Positions 48,446 through 59,510 of a stretch of DNA of 64,000 bases are shown in pieces. Source of the stretch: Heterodera schachtii (taxonomy: Eukaryota; Nematoda; Chromadorea; Rhabditida; Heteroderidae); NCBI GenBank assembly GCA_023374025.1, contig SIJG01000031.1:584101-648100 (forward strand), written 5' to 3'. Within the stretch, counting starts at the first letter, position 1. Each line of letters starts with the position of its first letter. The position numbers were made by a program, and so were the translations under genes. The notes below the pieces were generated by a model. It had not been told where the DNA came from. It made no database searches and saw nothing but the letters and a program-made list of their open reading frames with translations.

Positions 48446-49022
48446 TTTGGTTAAGCCCCTGCAATCCGCCGCACCCTTTGCCAGCCGTTCAATGGCCGCA
48501 CACAATGCTCTGGGATGCCCATTTGCTGCACTTCAGCATCGCCAGGCCGAATCAGCAGTTCGGGCAGTGCAAAGCGTTCAACGCACAGCGTAACCTTTTG
48601 CTGCTGCTCGTCGACAGTATTTTTGTGTGCCAACTGCAGAAAAAAATAATGAGAATTAAAATTTTCTTAAATTCATTTTCATTAGCGATTTGTTTTTCTT
48701 CACCCTATTAGAAGCGTCCCCCCAATGCAGCACATGACCACGTGTTGTGTGCATAAAATCAGGCAAAACACAGTCGACACGGTTGGCACTGGAACAAAAA
48801 ATAAATTAAAAAATGTGAGGGCAAAAAAAAATTTTTTAATTTTTTTTTATTCTAAAAAATTGCAAAGAATTTCTCCGTCAGACAAGAATAAAAGTTGGTG
48901 GTTTTCATTCTCTTCATGTACCATAAGGAGAAGCAAATATTATAAACAGAAGTCAGCATTCGGAGAAGGAACAATTTTTTAAATTTTATAAAAACTTGGC
49001 CTGGGACCGAACCTAAAAATGG

Positions 49023-49343
49023 CGGAACAGGACAAAACACAGCCGCCGAAACACAGCCGGGAATAAATTTTTTTTTAAATTTTCTCTTAGATTAGAAAAA
49101 ATTTTTCTTTGGAAATTCTATGAGAAAAAAATTTTTCAAGAAATTTTCAGCGATTTTTTTAATTTTTTTTTTGAAAAATCAGTAAATTTTGAAAAAATCG
49201 CTTAAAATTTCCTGAAAATTTGTTTCTCATATAATTTCCAAAGAAAAAGTTTTCTAAGATTTTTTTTTTAAATTTCTGCTAGAAAATTTTTTTTAATTTA
49301 TTCCCGGCTGTGTTATGTCTCGGCTGTGTTTTGGGGTGTACCG
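49023..49343. mobile_element. Foldback element, CACAGCCG units, 9-bp duplication
   Basis: Ends CGGAACAGGACAAAACACAG and (complement) CGGTACACCCCAAAACACAG; inner units CACAGCCG. Perfect duplication TAAAAATGG at 49,014-49,022 and 49,344-49,352. Close relative of 45,144-45,575. Lies in an intron of ARP6. Confidence 0.9.
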
Positions 49344-49879
49344 TAAAAATGGATACACCTCAAAACGTCGCCGGTAGATAAAGTTAAGTAAATTTTAAAA
49401 AAAGCTCAATTTTTTAATTTTTTTTTTTAAATTCTAGGTGTTAATAAATATAAAATTGCTGAATTTCCAGGAAACAAAAATTTTCAAATTTGTCTAAAAA
49501 AATAACCAAATGTGATTTTTTAAGAAATTTTTATTGGCTGATGGTGCATCGGCGCCACCGGTTGAAAAAATTTGTAATTTTTTAATACAATTTGTAACAA
49601 ATTTTCACCAAAAATTGCACGTACCGCCATCGGTCCATGTCCCGTTGAAAGTCGGTGGAGACGAAGCAGCAGTCATCCTTACACTGTGTTGTGTGAATTT
49701 TAAATCATTAAAAATTATTTTAATTATTTAAAAAAACGATTGCACTTACCCAATTCACCAAATACGTCTCGTCCATCATGTGCAGTTGGCGGTAGGAGAT
49801 CCAATCCTTCAACTGATTGGTCAACGCTTTGCCACCGATGTCATTTCTTTAGAGGGAGGGGGGGGGGGGGGTTTAATGG

Positions 49880-50430
49880 GAGAAATTTTTTAAATTTGAA
49901 ATTTTGAAATTTAAAAAAACCTAAAAAATTTCCAGCTTTTTTTCCGAAAGTTTATGATGATCGCTAATTTTTATTTTATTCAGTTTTTTTCTTAAAAAAT
50001 TCTAACTCTCGAATGAAAAAAAAAATTGGCTGCGAGATTTTCCCAAGCCGACAAATTAAATTGTCGACTTTTTTTTCATAAATTAAAATTCGCCTAATTT
50101 TACGAAAAATTTAACACACGGCGGATGCCAAAATAAAAAAGAAGTAAAATTTCTAAAAAAATAGGCACCACTACTGTCCCTCCATTTTTTCACCAGAAAA
50201 TTAATTTTTGAAAAAGCGCGTCAAATAATAAGCTTTTAAATTAAAGTTTTAGCGGCGAGATTTGCGTCGTCTCCAAATGAAATTGTCGATTGTTTTCATA
50301 AATTAAAATCCGTTAAAATTTTATGAAAATTCACAATGCCCTACCCTCCCAAAACCGAAAAATTTATTCTTTTTAGTAATAATTAAAAAATTTTTTTTTT
50401 AAAGTTGAATTTTATTAAATTTTTTTTTCA
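49880..50430. other. Intron-like AT-rich sequence
   Basis: Between ARP6 exons. G-run near 49,858; otherwise low-complexity A/T tracts. No coding block. Confidence 0.5.
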
Positions 50431-51579
50431 TAGTTTTACCGGACAAATCACGCACAATTTGTCCCCCAACGAATGGCACAATGTGGGTGAATGAGTGCCT
50501 GAAAAGTAGGCAAAAAATTGCCACGAAGACTAATGAAAACAACCGACCCCGAGTCGACCACAACACAGCACGGATTGTGGGCCAAGCAGTGTGCCTGGGC
50601 GGTGCAGGCGGACGCTAAAAATAACATTTTTTTAGAATTAAATCCGCGGGCATTTTGTGATATATGTTAAATTGAGTTTATTTATTTACTTTTTTCGGTA
50701 CAAAAAATGGGGCGGTCAATATTAAAGTGAATTTCAAAAAAAAAAAATTTGAAAAATTTTTCTCACGTTTTTTACGAAATTTTAGAATGAATTAATTACC
50801 TACAAAGTTTTTCAAAAATTTTTCAAAAGATAGCTAGAAAAAAATTCAAAAAGATTTTTTCAATTTGCCAATTTTTGGAATTCTCTCTCATCAATAAAAT
50901 GCAATTTAGCAAGCAATGATTTTTCTTGTTGTTTTTTTTGTATCGGCATTGAAAAAAAAAAAAAAATTTTGTTGACATTTGCGATTTTTTAGCCATTTTT
51001 TTAAAGAAAATTTAAAGATTTTTACAGGCGACGCAAGGAAAAATGCTGGATTTTTTTAAACAGGCCAAATATTAGCGTTTTTCTACCCCCTCTCCCCTTC
51101 GGTCGACGAATTTTCCTCCACAAATTGGGGTTTATCGACCGTTGAAAATTTGGAAATTTTTAATGGAATTTGGTTTTCCGATATGTGAACGACCGACAGA
51201 AAAATCGTAAAAAAGGGCAAGGACGAAGAAGACCTAATTTTTTTTTCATGACCCCCATTTAAACCCAAATTTGTGCCATTGCATTCATTACAATGCCAAC
51301 TTCGTTGGGGTCGGTGAGCACCAGGCGGCACACTTAGCAGCCCACGCCGAGGCCGGCGCCCTCCGTGCCGAACAGGCGGTTCCAAATCTGCAGCTGCATG
51401 TCCCAGTTGACTGAAATTGAAAAAAAAATTTGTTTTTTGATAGAGTAAAAATTTTCAAAAAAAAAATTCAAGCGATTTTTCAATTTTTTTTTTAATTTTC
51501 TAAGATTTTTTAAAACAGTTTGACATGGGCATAAATTTCATGTAGATTTCCCAAAATTTTGACCCTAAAAACCTGCCAA

Positions 51580-51955
51580 CAGGGGCGTATCTAGAAAAAT
51601 TTTTCGGGGGTTGACCCGACCGACCTGAAGACCTCTTTTTTTTTGCTATTTACCCAATAAAAAACTTTTTTTTCCCTTTCTGCTGGGTAAAAACTTCACT
51701 TTTTCACTAAAAATCACCCAATCGTGGCCGTTTTAAGGCAAAAAACTTGTAAAAATAGTGGAAAATGGAGGTCCGGCGTGCCGATAGGCGCCGCCGGGAA
51801 AATTTTTGAAAATTTGAGTGCTATTTGTTACGAAAATTCTATAAAATTTTTAAATTTTCGTTTGGGGGGGGAGGGAATTCGAAAAAATTTTCCATTACTG
51901 TATTTGCTGGAAAATTTTTTAAAATTTTCATTTCGGCCCCCTAGATACGCCCTTG
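51580..51955. mobile_element. hAT-like MITE at an ARP6 splice donor
   Basis: Ends CAGGGGCGTATCTAG and (complement) CAAGGGCGTATCTAG, the widespread hAT-type terminus. Perfect duplication CCTGCCAA at 51,572-51,579 and 51,956-51,963. On the minus strand the duplicated TTGGCAGG spans the 5' splice site of the ARP6 intron, so a donor remains on both sides. The interior contains the GC-rich motif GGTCCGGCGTGCCGATAGGC. Confidence 0.95.
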
Positions 51956-52149
51956 CCTGCCAAGATATCCCCGCTCAAATGGCAAGACGGAAAACAGTGC
52001 CGAACCGTCGGTGCACTGGTCCAATTCGTCGGCGACGAAAATGCGCTTCCGCTGCCCTTCGATTTGAACACAGTGTTGAAAAAATTTCTAAAAAACGGGA
52101 AGGATGGAGTGCAATCATTATAATAAAATAGTGCATACTCCCACAAAAT

Positions 52150-52640
52150 TTAACAATTTTTTTTAAAATTGAAAAAAAAAATTTTTTTTTTTTAATTGGC
52201 ATTTTTTTTGCCATAGTTTTCTAATAGAAAACCCTTGGAACTATGAAATATGATAGTGAATTTTATTTCACAAAATCCAAAAAATTGTTAAAGTTTTCGA
52301 CTTTTTTCGAGTTAGGGCTAATGGCTTAGTTAAAATTATACCAGAACTCGTCAAGAGTGACTTTTCAAGAAAACATAGGTATATTTTTTTAATTTTGCAC
52401 AATTTTCTATCATAATTCATTAAAATTTCTTAGGGGCCTCAAGGGACGGAGAATCCGAATCTGACATTTATTATGACCTATGTCGAACCCCGAACCCGAT
52501 TTCGAGCAAAAGTCGAAAATTACAAATTTTCGTAATTTTTTATTTTTGGTCTAAAAATAGTTGATATGATTTTTTATTAGTGAATTGTCCAATATTTACC
52601 TCAATTTGTTTCAAATAAACAATTGATTCTAATACCAAGA
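52150..52640. other. ARP6 intron; no separate gene
   Basis: AT-rich. Contains fragments of the TTCGAACCCC/GAATCCGAAT MITE family near 52,450-52,520. Confidence 0.5.
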
Positions 52641-52790
52641 AAATGAATGCCACGCGATACCTGCGACTTTGGTCGGTGGCATAGCCAGCCTTTATGCTGT
52701 ACGCGCCTTTGTCCATGAACAGCGTCGGTTAGGAGACGAAAATAAATTAATTATTTTAAAAAGCAAAAGCAAAATAATTGTGAAATTAAA

Positions 52791-54250
52791 ATTAATTATA
52801 ACTAGCGCAGGCGCGCTCGCTTCGCTCAGAGTCGGGGGCGTTTGGGCCCCAGTTTTTGGGCTCCCGCGTTTGGGCCCCCGTTTTTGGGCCGTGGCCGTGT
52901 CCCGACATTTGCGGCCCCAGCTAATAACCGACATTTGCGGCCCGACTTTTGCGGCCCGACATTTGCGGTCCGACATTTGCGGCCCATTTCTTAAGGGTTA
53001 TTTTCCGACATTTGCGGCCCAATGGAAAATCAAACATTTGCGGCACCCAAAATACTAATTTAAAAATTTAACAAAAATTAACCACTTTCTGGTTTCTCTA
53101 TATATCACAGTGAGGTCAGTTATAGTTATTTGAAAATACCAATTTATTTAATTTTAACCAAATTTTTCTTTTCAAAATTTACATGAATATTCTTCTATCT
53201 TTTTTTCAACAAAATTGGGCTTGCTCAAGGCCCCATCTTATTTTAATATAAAATTCGAATAGTAGAAGATGTCGAAGACAAAAAAAATCGAAAGTTCGAA
53301 GAAATCCATGCCAATCCTATTAATGTATGCGCTTATTAACGAGATTAGTCTGTAATTATTCTTGTGCTGATCAAAAAATAGTTAAATATAGAACATATCA
53401 TAATAGATTCGATAAAAATTTTATGAAATAAAAAGTAGTTAATTTTTGTTAAATTTTTAAATTAGTATTTTGGGGCCGCAAATGTCGGTTATTGGCTGAG
53501 GCCGCAAATGTCGGACCGCAAATGTCGGGCCGCAAATGTCGGGGTTCCTTTTGGTTTTGGGCCCCAGGGTCGTTTGAGCCCCAAGTACAGAAAAATGAAA
53601 AATCACAGTAAAAACAACTTTTCAAATTTCAGCATAAAAATGTAAAATAAACATTTTAAAAATAAATTCAACAATAATTTTAACAATAGAAAAATGTAAA
53701 AATTAAAAGAAATTCACGGGTTCATAAGGTAATTTGGACAATAAAACAAAAAATCACGGGTTCATTCGATAGTTGCAAGAAATTCCCCGGAGAAACTCCA
53801 AAATAATGTGAAATTGACCCATCAGAACTCAATTTAGCGAAGGTGTAAAAGTGGCCTTCGTAAGACAATTCTACTTTTTGTTTTTTGGTTGCAATTGGGT
53901 TAGCCATTTCTGAAAAATGTCCAAATCAGAATGTACATCAAATTGGTTAACTATCAAAAAATTGTAAAAAAATGAGCGAATGTTAATTAAACCTAACTTA
54001 TGCCAAGTGGCGAGGGATCCCTCAGGCTTAGTTTTTAGAATCTTAATTTTTAAAAAAGCACATTTTTATATTTTTAGGTTGGGCCAAACGACCCTGGGGC
54101 CCAAACGACCCCGGGGCCCAAAAACGGGGGCCCAAACGCGGGGGCCCAAAAACGGGGGCCCAAACGCGGGGGCCCAAAAACGGGGGCCCAAACGCGGGGG
54201 CCCAAAAACGGGGGCCCAAACGCTCTGGTCCCCTTCGCTCGCGCTAATCG
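52791..54250. mobile_element. Compound foldback cluster
   Basis: Outer inverted ends CTAGCGCAGGCGCGCTCG..GCGTTTGGGCCCC and complement enclose two further inverted arrays: CCGACATTTGCGG units at 52,908-53,045 against 53,470-53,550 around a palindromic core, and GGGCCCCAGGGTCGTTTG (53,565) against its complement (about 54,090-54,110). The right end is a tandem array of about 17-bp units GGGCCCAAACGCG/GGGCCCAAAAACG. GAAATTAAAA occurs at both outer flanks and may be a 10-bp duplication, though such A/T strings are common here. Confidence 0.7.
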
Positions 54251-54302
54251 AAATTAAAAAACTCACTAACCTCACCTAACTTGATCTTCTCTATCTCAGC
54301 TT

Positions 54303-54308
54303 TTCTCA

Positions 54309-54355
<47 letters not shown>

Positions 54356-54543
54356 CTCTCCTTTTTTTCTTTCTCATCTATCTTTTTCTTATTTCGCACT
54401 CTTACTCTTTCTTCCCTTTCTCTATCTCTCTCAGTTTCTTTCTCTCTCTCTCCTTTTTCTGTTTCTCTCTCTCTCTCTCTCTCCTTCTCTCTCTCTCTTT
54501 CTCTCTCTCCTCTTTTCTCTCTCCCCTTTTCCCTCTCTATATT

Positions 54544-54576
<33 letters not shown>

Positions 54577-54605
54577 CTTTTTTTCTCTTTCTCTCTCTCT
54601 TTTCA
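54303..54605. repeat. (CT)n microsatellite tract
   Basis: About 300 bp of mostly TCTCTC with short interruptions, directly after the foldback cluster. Similar tracts border the MULE at 60,190-60,400 and 63,355-63,480. Confidence 0.95.
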
Positions 54606-54831
54606 GGTCTCTTTCTTATCCTTCTAAAAACAATCTTCAATAAATAAATTCAAAATGTTTGTTTACTTGTGAGACAAAAGGAAAAAATTATATAGATATA
54701 ATATATTATTTAAATTCCGCTACATAATTAAAATATATTTTTATATTAATCATATGCATGATGAATCGAAGTTTAAACCGAATTTTATTATGTTTGCTTT
54801 GTTGGTTTTGGCATATTAGACCAGAGATGCG

Positions 54832-55507
54832 ATATCTGAGTATTTTTACTCATTTTGTGGTCTTTTAGAGGGTCAAAGAGGATTTTTTTGAAAAATGAGG
54901 ATTTGCGTATTTTTGTGGTCTTTTGATAAAAAAAAAAGTGACAAAAACGCATGATTTTTTAAAAAATTATGTATATTTGGCAAAATGTTCGAACTTTTTC
55001 TTCAAATCTTTAAACATTTTTTCGAAAAATCCTCATTTTGCAATAAATTTTAATTAACTGTTAACAAATCCCATTCAAAATCCCAAAAATTTTTCCGGCA
55101 GCGCCTGTCGGCACTGCCGCTCCCCCACCCCCAATGTTCCCAAAAAGTTTTTTGGAAAAACCGCGCCACAAAAAAGCAATTTAAAAGCAAAAAATTAAGA
55201 ATTGTCAATTTATTAAAAGAATATAAATTGATTTTTTTAATTTTGTTTTTTTGGAGGTTTTAAACAAGATTAGTTATTTTGCGATTCTCGACCAATTTTT
55301 TAAGAAAAAAAAAATAGGAATTATTGGGGTCCGGCGGCGCTGATAGGCGCCATGATGGTTACAAACGAAAAATATGACAATTAAGTGATTTTGTTCGCAT
55401 TTTATGATGTTTTAAAAAATGAGGATTTTTCATGCCAAATGAGGATTTTTTTGAGGATTTTTTATGGCTGAAATGAGGATTTTCAAAATTTTGAGATCGC
55501 ATCTCTG
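54832..55507. mobile_element. hAT-like element, CAGAGATGCGAT ends
   Basis: Ends CAGAGATGCGATATCTGAG and (complement) CAGAGATGCGATCTCAAAA; flanks TATTAGAC/AATTAGAC (7 of 8). Internal ATGAGGATTTTT units. An inverted sister copy lies at 57,174-57,900. Confidence 0.85.
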
Positions 55508-55546
55508 AATTAGACTATAAAGACTTCCTTTAAAATCAATAAGAAG

Positions 55547-56776
55547 TAGAGACCGGACGGGATCGGGGTCCCGCGGGATTTCTTCGGGATCCCGCGGGAT
55601 TAAATTCGGGATCCCGACCTCGGGATCCGTCCCGAACGATTTTTTAAATTCATCGGGATTGATCGGGATTTCATCGGGATCCCGAACCGGGATCCCTCCC
55701 GACATTTTACCAATCCCGCGGGCTCCCGCGGGATTGAAGTCATGATAATTTTTCGAAAAATCTCCATTTTTTAATTAATATCTTGAATTTTAAATAAAAA
55801 ATATTGTCATTTGCTAATTTTTCTTAAAAAAATCGGTAAAAATCCCAAAAAATTTCCACAGGTCTCCAAAATTCCAATAAAATTTTCAAAGTTAACGTAA
55901 AAGTTGGCTATTTTGTGACTTTTATTTTTTTCAAAAAAGAATTATCAAAATTTTTTTTAATTCCTAAAATATTATTTTAAAACTTTTAGGTTATGACACA
56001 ACAATTTCTAAGAATTTTGTGCACAAAATTAGATTAGAAATTGTTGTCTACGTATTTTTCCTTCGGTGCATATCTGCAGCGCCGGACTCTAAAATCCTTA
56101 TTTTCCTGAAAATTTTGCTCAAAATCGCTAAAAAATTTTGGTTTTTTGGACAAAATCTGTTAACAAATCGCATCAAAAATTACAAAATTTTTCCCGGCGG
56201 CACCTATCGGCACCGCCGGCCTCCACATTGTTCCCTAAAGTTTTTGAAAAAATCTCAGCAAAAAAATCATAGAAATCTGATTTTTTGGCTCCGATGCACT
56301 TAACGATTTGCTAATTTTCCTCAAATTGTTCAAACTGATCATAGGAGGCGAAAATATAAAAATTTATATTAATTAAATTGTAAAAAACAATTTAAAGCTA
56401 TGTTGTTAAATGTTCTAATTTTTGGTCCTAAAACCTGATTTTTTAGGCATGATATTCGATTGAAAATTTTCTAAAAACCTGATATAATTCCCATACTTAT
56501 TTTTCTTCAATGGAATTGATCAATTATAAATATTAGATAAGCATTATAACAAAACTTGACACAAAACGTAAAAAAATTTGAGTTTTTTTCAAATCCCGAT
56601 AATCCCGCGGGATCTCGAAAAAAAATCTTCGGGATTGATCGGGATCGGGATTCGGTCGGGATCCCGAGTCGGGATCCGTCCCGATCGTTTTTATGAAATG
56701 TTCGGGATTGATCGGGATCGGGATTCAGTCGGGATCCCGACTCGGGATCCCTCCGACCCCAGTTGTCCGGTCTCTA
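55547..56776. mobile_element. hAT-like element with GGGATCCCG subterminal arrays
   Basis: Ends TAGAGACCGGACGGGATCG and (complement) TAGAGACCGGACAACTGGG; perfect duplication ATAAGAAG at 55,539-55,546 and 56,777-56,784. Both ends are packed with palindromic CGGGATCCCG and CCCGCGGGAT units. The quasi-palindrome CCCGGCGGCACCTATCGGCA lies inside at about 56,188. No transposase. Confidence 0.9.
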
Positions 56777-57173
56777 ATAAGAAGCATTCACAAATCAAAA
56801 TCAATATAAGCCCGAAAAAAAAATAAAAAATTTGGAGTGCGAATTCGAAGATATTTTTTTTTTTTTTTTGCTCCGCGCGCCAAACTTTTTTTTGTTTCTC
56901 TCCATTGTTATTTGGAAATTTCAGCGCCGCAGAGCAAAAAACAGGAATTTGTAGCCCCTTTTCGCCAAAAACGACTATTTTTGCCATTTTGGCGTCTAAA
57001 TTTTAAAAAAAGGCTATTTTTTTTAAATTTTAATACTTTTTTGTGGAGTTTTTTTTTTGGAAAAAAAGGCCAAAAAAGGAACGAAAACAGAAAAATACCA
57101 AAAAAGGCTACTTGCCGTACTTCCCGTCTACACCAAGGCGGAAAAAGGCGCCAACCAGCAGAGCAGATTACAC

Positions 57174-57900
57174 CAGAGCTGTGATCTCAAAATTTTAAAA
57201 TCCTCATTTCAGCCGTAAAAAATCCTCATTTGACATGAAAAATCCTCATTTTTTAGAACATCATAAAATGCGAACAAAATCAGTTAACTGTCATTTTTCC
57301 GTTTGAAAAACAATCACGGCGCCTATCAACGCCGCCGCACTCCAATAATTCCTATTTTTTCTTAAAAATTGGCCCTGAATCATAAAATTGGATCACAAAA
57401 TTGTAAATTTTTAGTAAAATCTACATATAACTACATAATCTTATTTAAAAGCTAAAAAAAAAAATTGATTTCTATTGATTTAATAAATTAACATTTCTTT
57501 AATTTTTTGCTTTTAAATTACTCTTTTTGTGGCGCGGTTTTCCAAAAAACTTTTTGGGAACTTGGGGGAGGTGGTCCGGCAGTGCCGATAGGCACTGCAG
57601 GAAAAAATTTGGAATTTTGAGTGCGATTTGTTAACAGATTTTGTCACAAAAATGATTTTGACTGAGGATTTTTCGAAAAAATATTTAAGATTTGAAGAAA
57701 AAGTTCGAACATTTAGCCAAATATACACAGTTTTTCAAAAAATCATGCGTTTTTGTCACTTTTTTATCAAAAGACCACAAAAATCCTCAAATTTCTCAAA
57801 AGACCACAAAAATCCGCAAATCCTCATTTTTCAAAAAAATCCTCTTTGACCCTCTAAAAGACCACAAAATGAGGAAAAATCCTCAGATATCACAGCTCTG
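57174..57900. mobile_element. hAT-like element, CAGAGCTGTGAT ends
   Basis: Ends CAGAGCTGTGATCTCAAAA and (complement) CAGAGCTGTGATATCTGAG; perfect duplication GATTACAC at 57,166-57,173 and 57,901-57,908. Opposite orientation to 54,832-55,507, the two flanking the element at 55,547. Confidence 0.92.
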
Positions 57901-57937
57901 GATTACACACACTTTGCTGGTTTTGCCCTTTTTATAT

Positions 57938-58490
57938 GGTGCTAGGTCGATCCAAAAAAAAAAACTCAGTGATTGATTGGTCATTTGCCGGAAGCCGATC
58001 GCACCATTCCGGGGCATCAAAAGTGCCTGATCCGGAATCCGGACCGGCCTAGTTAAGAACAATTTTTTCTTCAGTTTTTCAAGGGCTATCTCCCAGGCCG
58101 GGTCCGGTCCTTGATCCATTCACTTGGAGCCCGTCATGGGTCGGGCACTTCTGCCGGAGGACCCTCAGCCTTGCCCCCGACCCTGTTGATGGCCAACCCA
58201 AAGCTAAGCGTGCCAGTACCTGCGGCTTTTTTGTACAGCTCGATGAGCTCTACAAAATGGTATCAATGACGTCAGGCTAGGTCTACTACAAATGGAGAAA
58301 ATTGGCGAGAAGTGATGTGATGAAAAAAAATTGAAAATGACTTGCGTCCCGCCGTACATTAGGGTTAAGCGGACGGCACGGCACATTGATTTTATGAATT
58401 GAATTGTTAAACTTATTTATTTAATTTATCAATAACTGAGTTTTTTTTTTGGACCGCCTACATAGTTTTTTTTTGGATCGACTCACCACG
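57938..58490. mobile_element. GGTGCTAGG-family element, 9-bp duplication
   Basis: Left end GGTGCTAGGTCGATCCAAAA, right end (complement) CGTGGTGAGTCGATCCAAAA; perfect duplication TTTTTATAT at 57,929-57,937 and 58,491-58,499. The interior (CCGGAATCCGGACCGG, CCAGGCCGGGTCCGG) is GC-rich and unlike the MITE copies, so it may carry captured sequence. Confidence 0.8.
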
Positions 58491-58542
58491 TTTTTATATG
58501 ACACAAAATTTTATATGACATAAAATTCTTTGGTCTTTTTAT

Positions 58543-59502
58543 TAGAGTGCGACGGGACCGGGACCGGGCCGGGAATTCCCGGTCATCCGAGGTCCCTGTC
58601 CCGGTTCCCGGTCCCGGGTTTTGAAAAGCTCAGGTCCCGGTCCCGGTCCCGGTAGGGCAACCGGGAACCGGGAAAAAGAAGCACTGGTAAGAATGGGGGT
58701 CTGAGTGGAAAATTAGTAATGAAAATTAGAGTCAAAGGAAAAAATATAAAAAAAATGATTAAAAATATTCTTTAAAAGTTGTGCAAGCAATTGTGCAAAT
58801 GGCCTAGTGGCTCGTCCCCTTGACTTTTGTCTACTTCTTTTCCCTGGTTCAATCCCTCTACGGAAATTAATATATTTTGAATTTTCTTTTTGTATATTCA
58901 TGGTTTTCCTATCGACAAAATATGATTTCTCATATATTTTTTTGTTTATATATATTTTATTATTTTTTTAAATGAAAATACGTACAAATTGAGCCTAATA
59001 AATCCAAAAAACCTGCCTTTTTGTTGATAATCTGTTAACAAATTGGACTCAAATTTTCAAAATTTTCCCGGCGGCGCCTATCGGCACCGCCGGTCTCCTC
59101 TTTCTCCACAAAAGTTTTTTGGAAAAAGCGCGCCGAAAAAATGATCAGAAAAGTAATATAAATTTATAATAATATTCGATCATTTAATCCAAAAATGATT
59201 ATTTTAAAAAATAATTTAAATAAATTTAGTTTGATTAATTTTCATTAATTTAATTATGCTTTAACTTTTGGATTTTATTAAATAAAAAACAAAATAAAAA
59301 TTTAATTTAGTATTATTTTCAATTGAAATAAATTAAAATTTGAATTTTTTAAAATTTTTTTGAATTTTTTGAATTTTTAAAAAGTCCCGGTTGGTCCCGG
59401 TTCCGGTCCCGAAAAAAAATTGAGGTCCCGGTCCCGGCTTCTCAGGTCCCGGCAAGTCCCGGTCCCGGTTTTGCCCAAAATTCCCGGTCCCGTCGCACTC
59501 TA
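58543..59502. mobile_element. hAT-like element with CCCGGTCCCGG arrays
   Basis: Ends TAGAGTGCGACGGGACCGGG and complement; perfect duplication CTTTTTAT at 58,535-58,542 and 59,503-59,510. Subterminal CGGGACCGGGA repeats at both ends. Inside are a tRNA-like sequence and the quasi-palindrome at about 59,070. Confidence 0.92.
58790..58866 (+). tRNA. tRNA-like sequence inside a hAT element
   Basis: Perfect A box TGGCCTAGTGG and B box GGTTCAATCCC at about tRNA spacing. The T stem and acceptor stem do not pair well, so it is a pseudogene or a SINE head carried by the element rather than a working tRNA. Confidence 0.4.
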
Positions 59503-59510
59503 CTTTTTAT

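Larger units (their letters stand above)
48475..52716 (-). pseudogene. arp-6: Actin-related protein 6, incomplete and disrupted
   Basis: ARP6 is a nuclear actin-fold subunit of the SWR1/SRCAP complex that deposits H2A.Z. Exons seen: 52,716-52,661 (MDKGAYSIKAGYATDQSR); 52,051-51,961 (RKRIFVADELDQC..SVLPFERGYL); 51,410-51,265 (VNWDMQLQIWNRLFGTE..LVLTDPNEVG); 50,614-50,548 (HNPCCVVVDSG); 50,498-50,440 (HSFTHIVPFVGGQIV); 49,846-49,750 (DIGGKALTNQLKDWISYRQL..MDETY); 49,683-49,625 (CKDDCCFVSTDFQRDMDRW); 48,788-48,704 (VDCVLPDFMHTTRG); 48,633-48,475 (VERFALPELLIRPGDAEVQQ, MGIPE). All are diagnostic ARP6 motifs in order. Defects: an in-frame TAA at 51,336-51,334; the FEEYQF-type segment between the third and fourth exons is missing; the phase clashes between 50,440 and 49,846; and the C-terminal LTGGN..PGF exons are absent below 48,475. 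The gene also hosts a hAT MITE and a foldback. Confidence 0.85.

Noticed and set aside
54281..54643. 120-codon Ser/Leu frame and its Arg/Glu complement
   Set aside because: Entirely a product of the (CT)n microsatellite.
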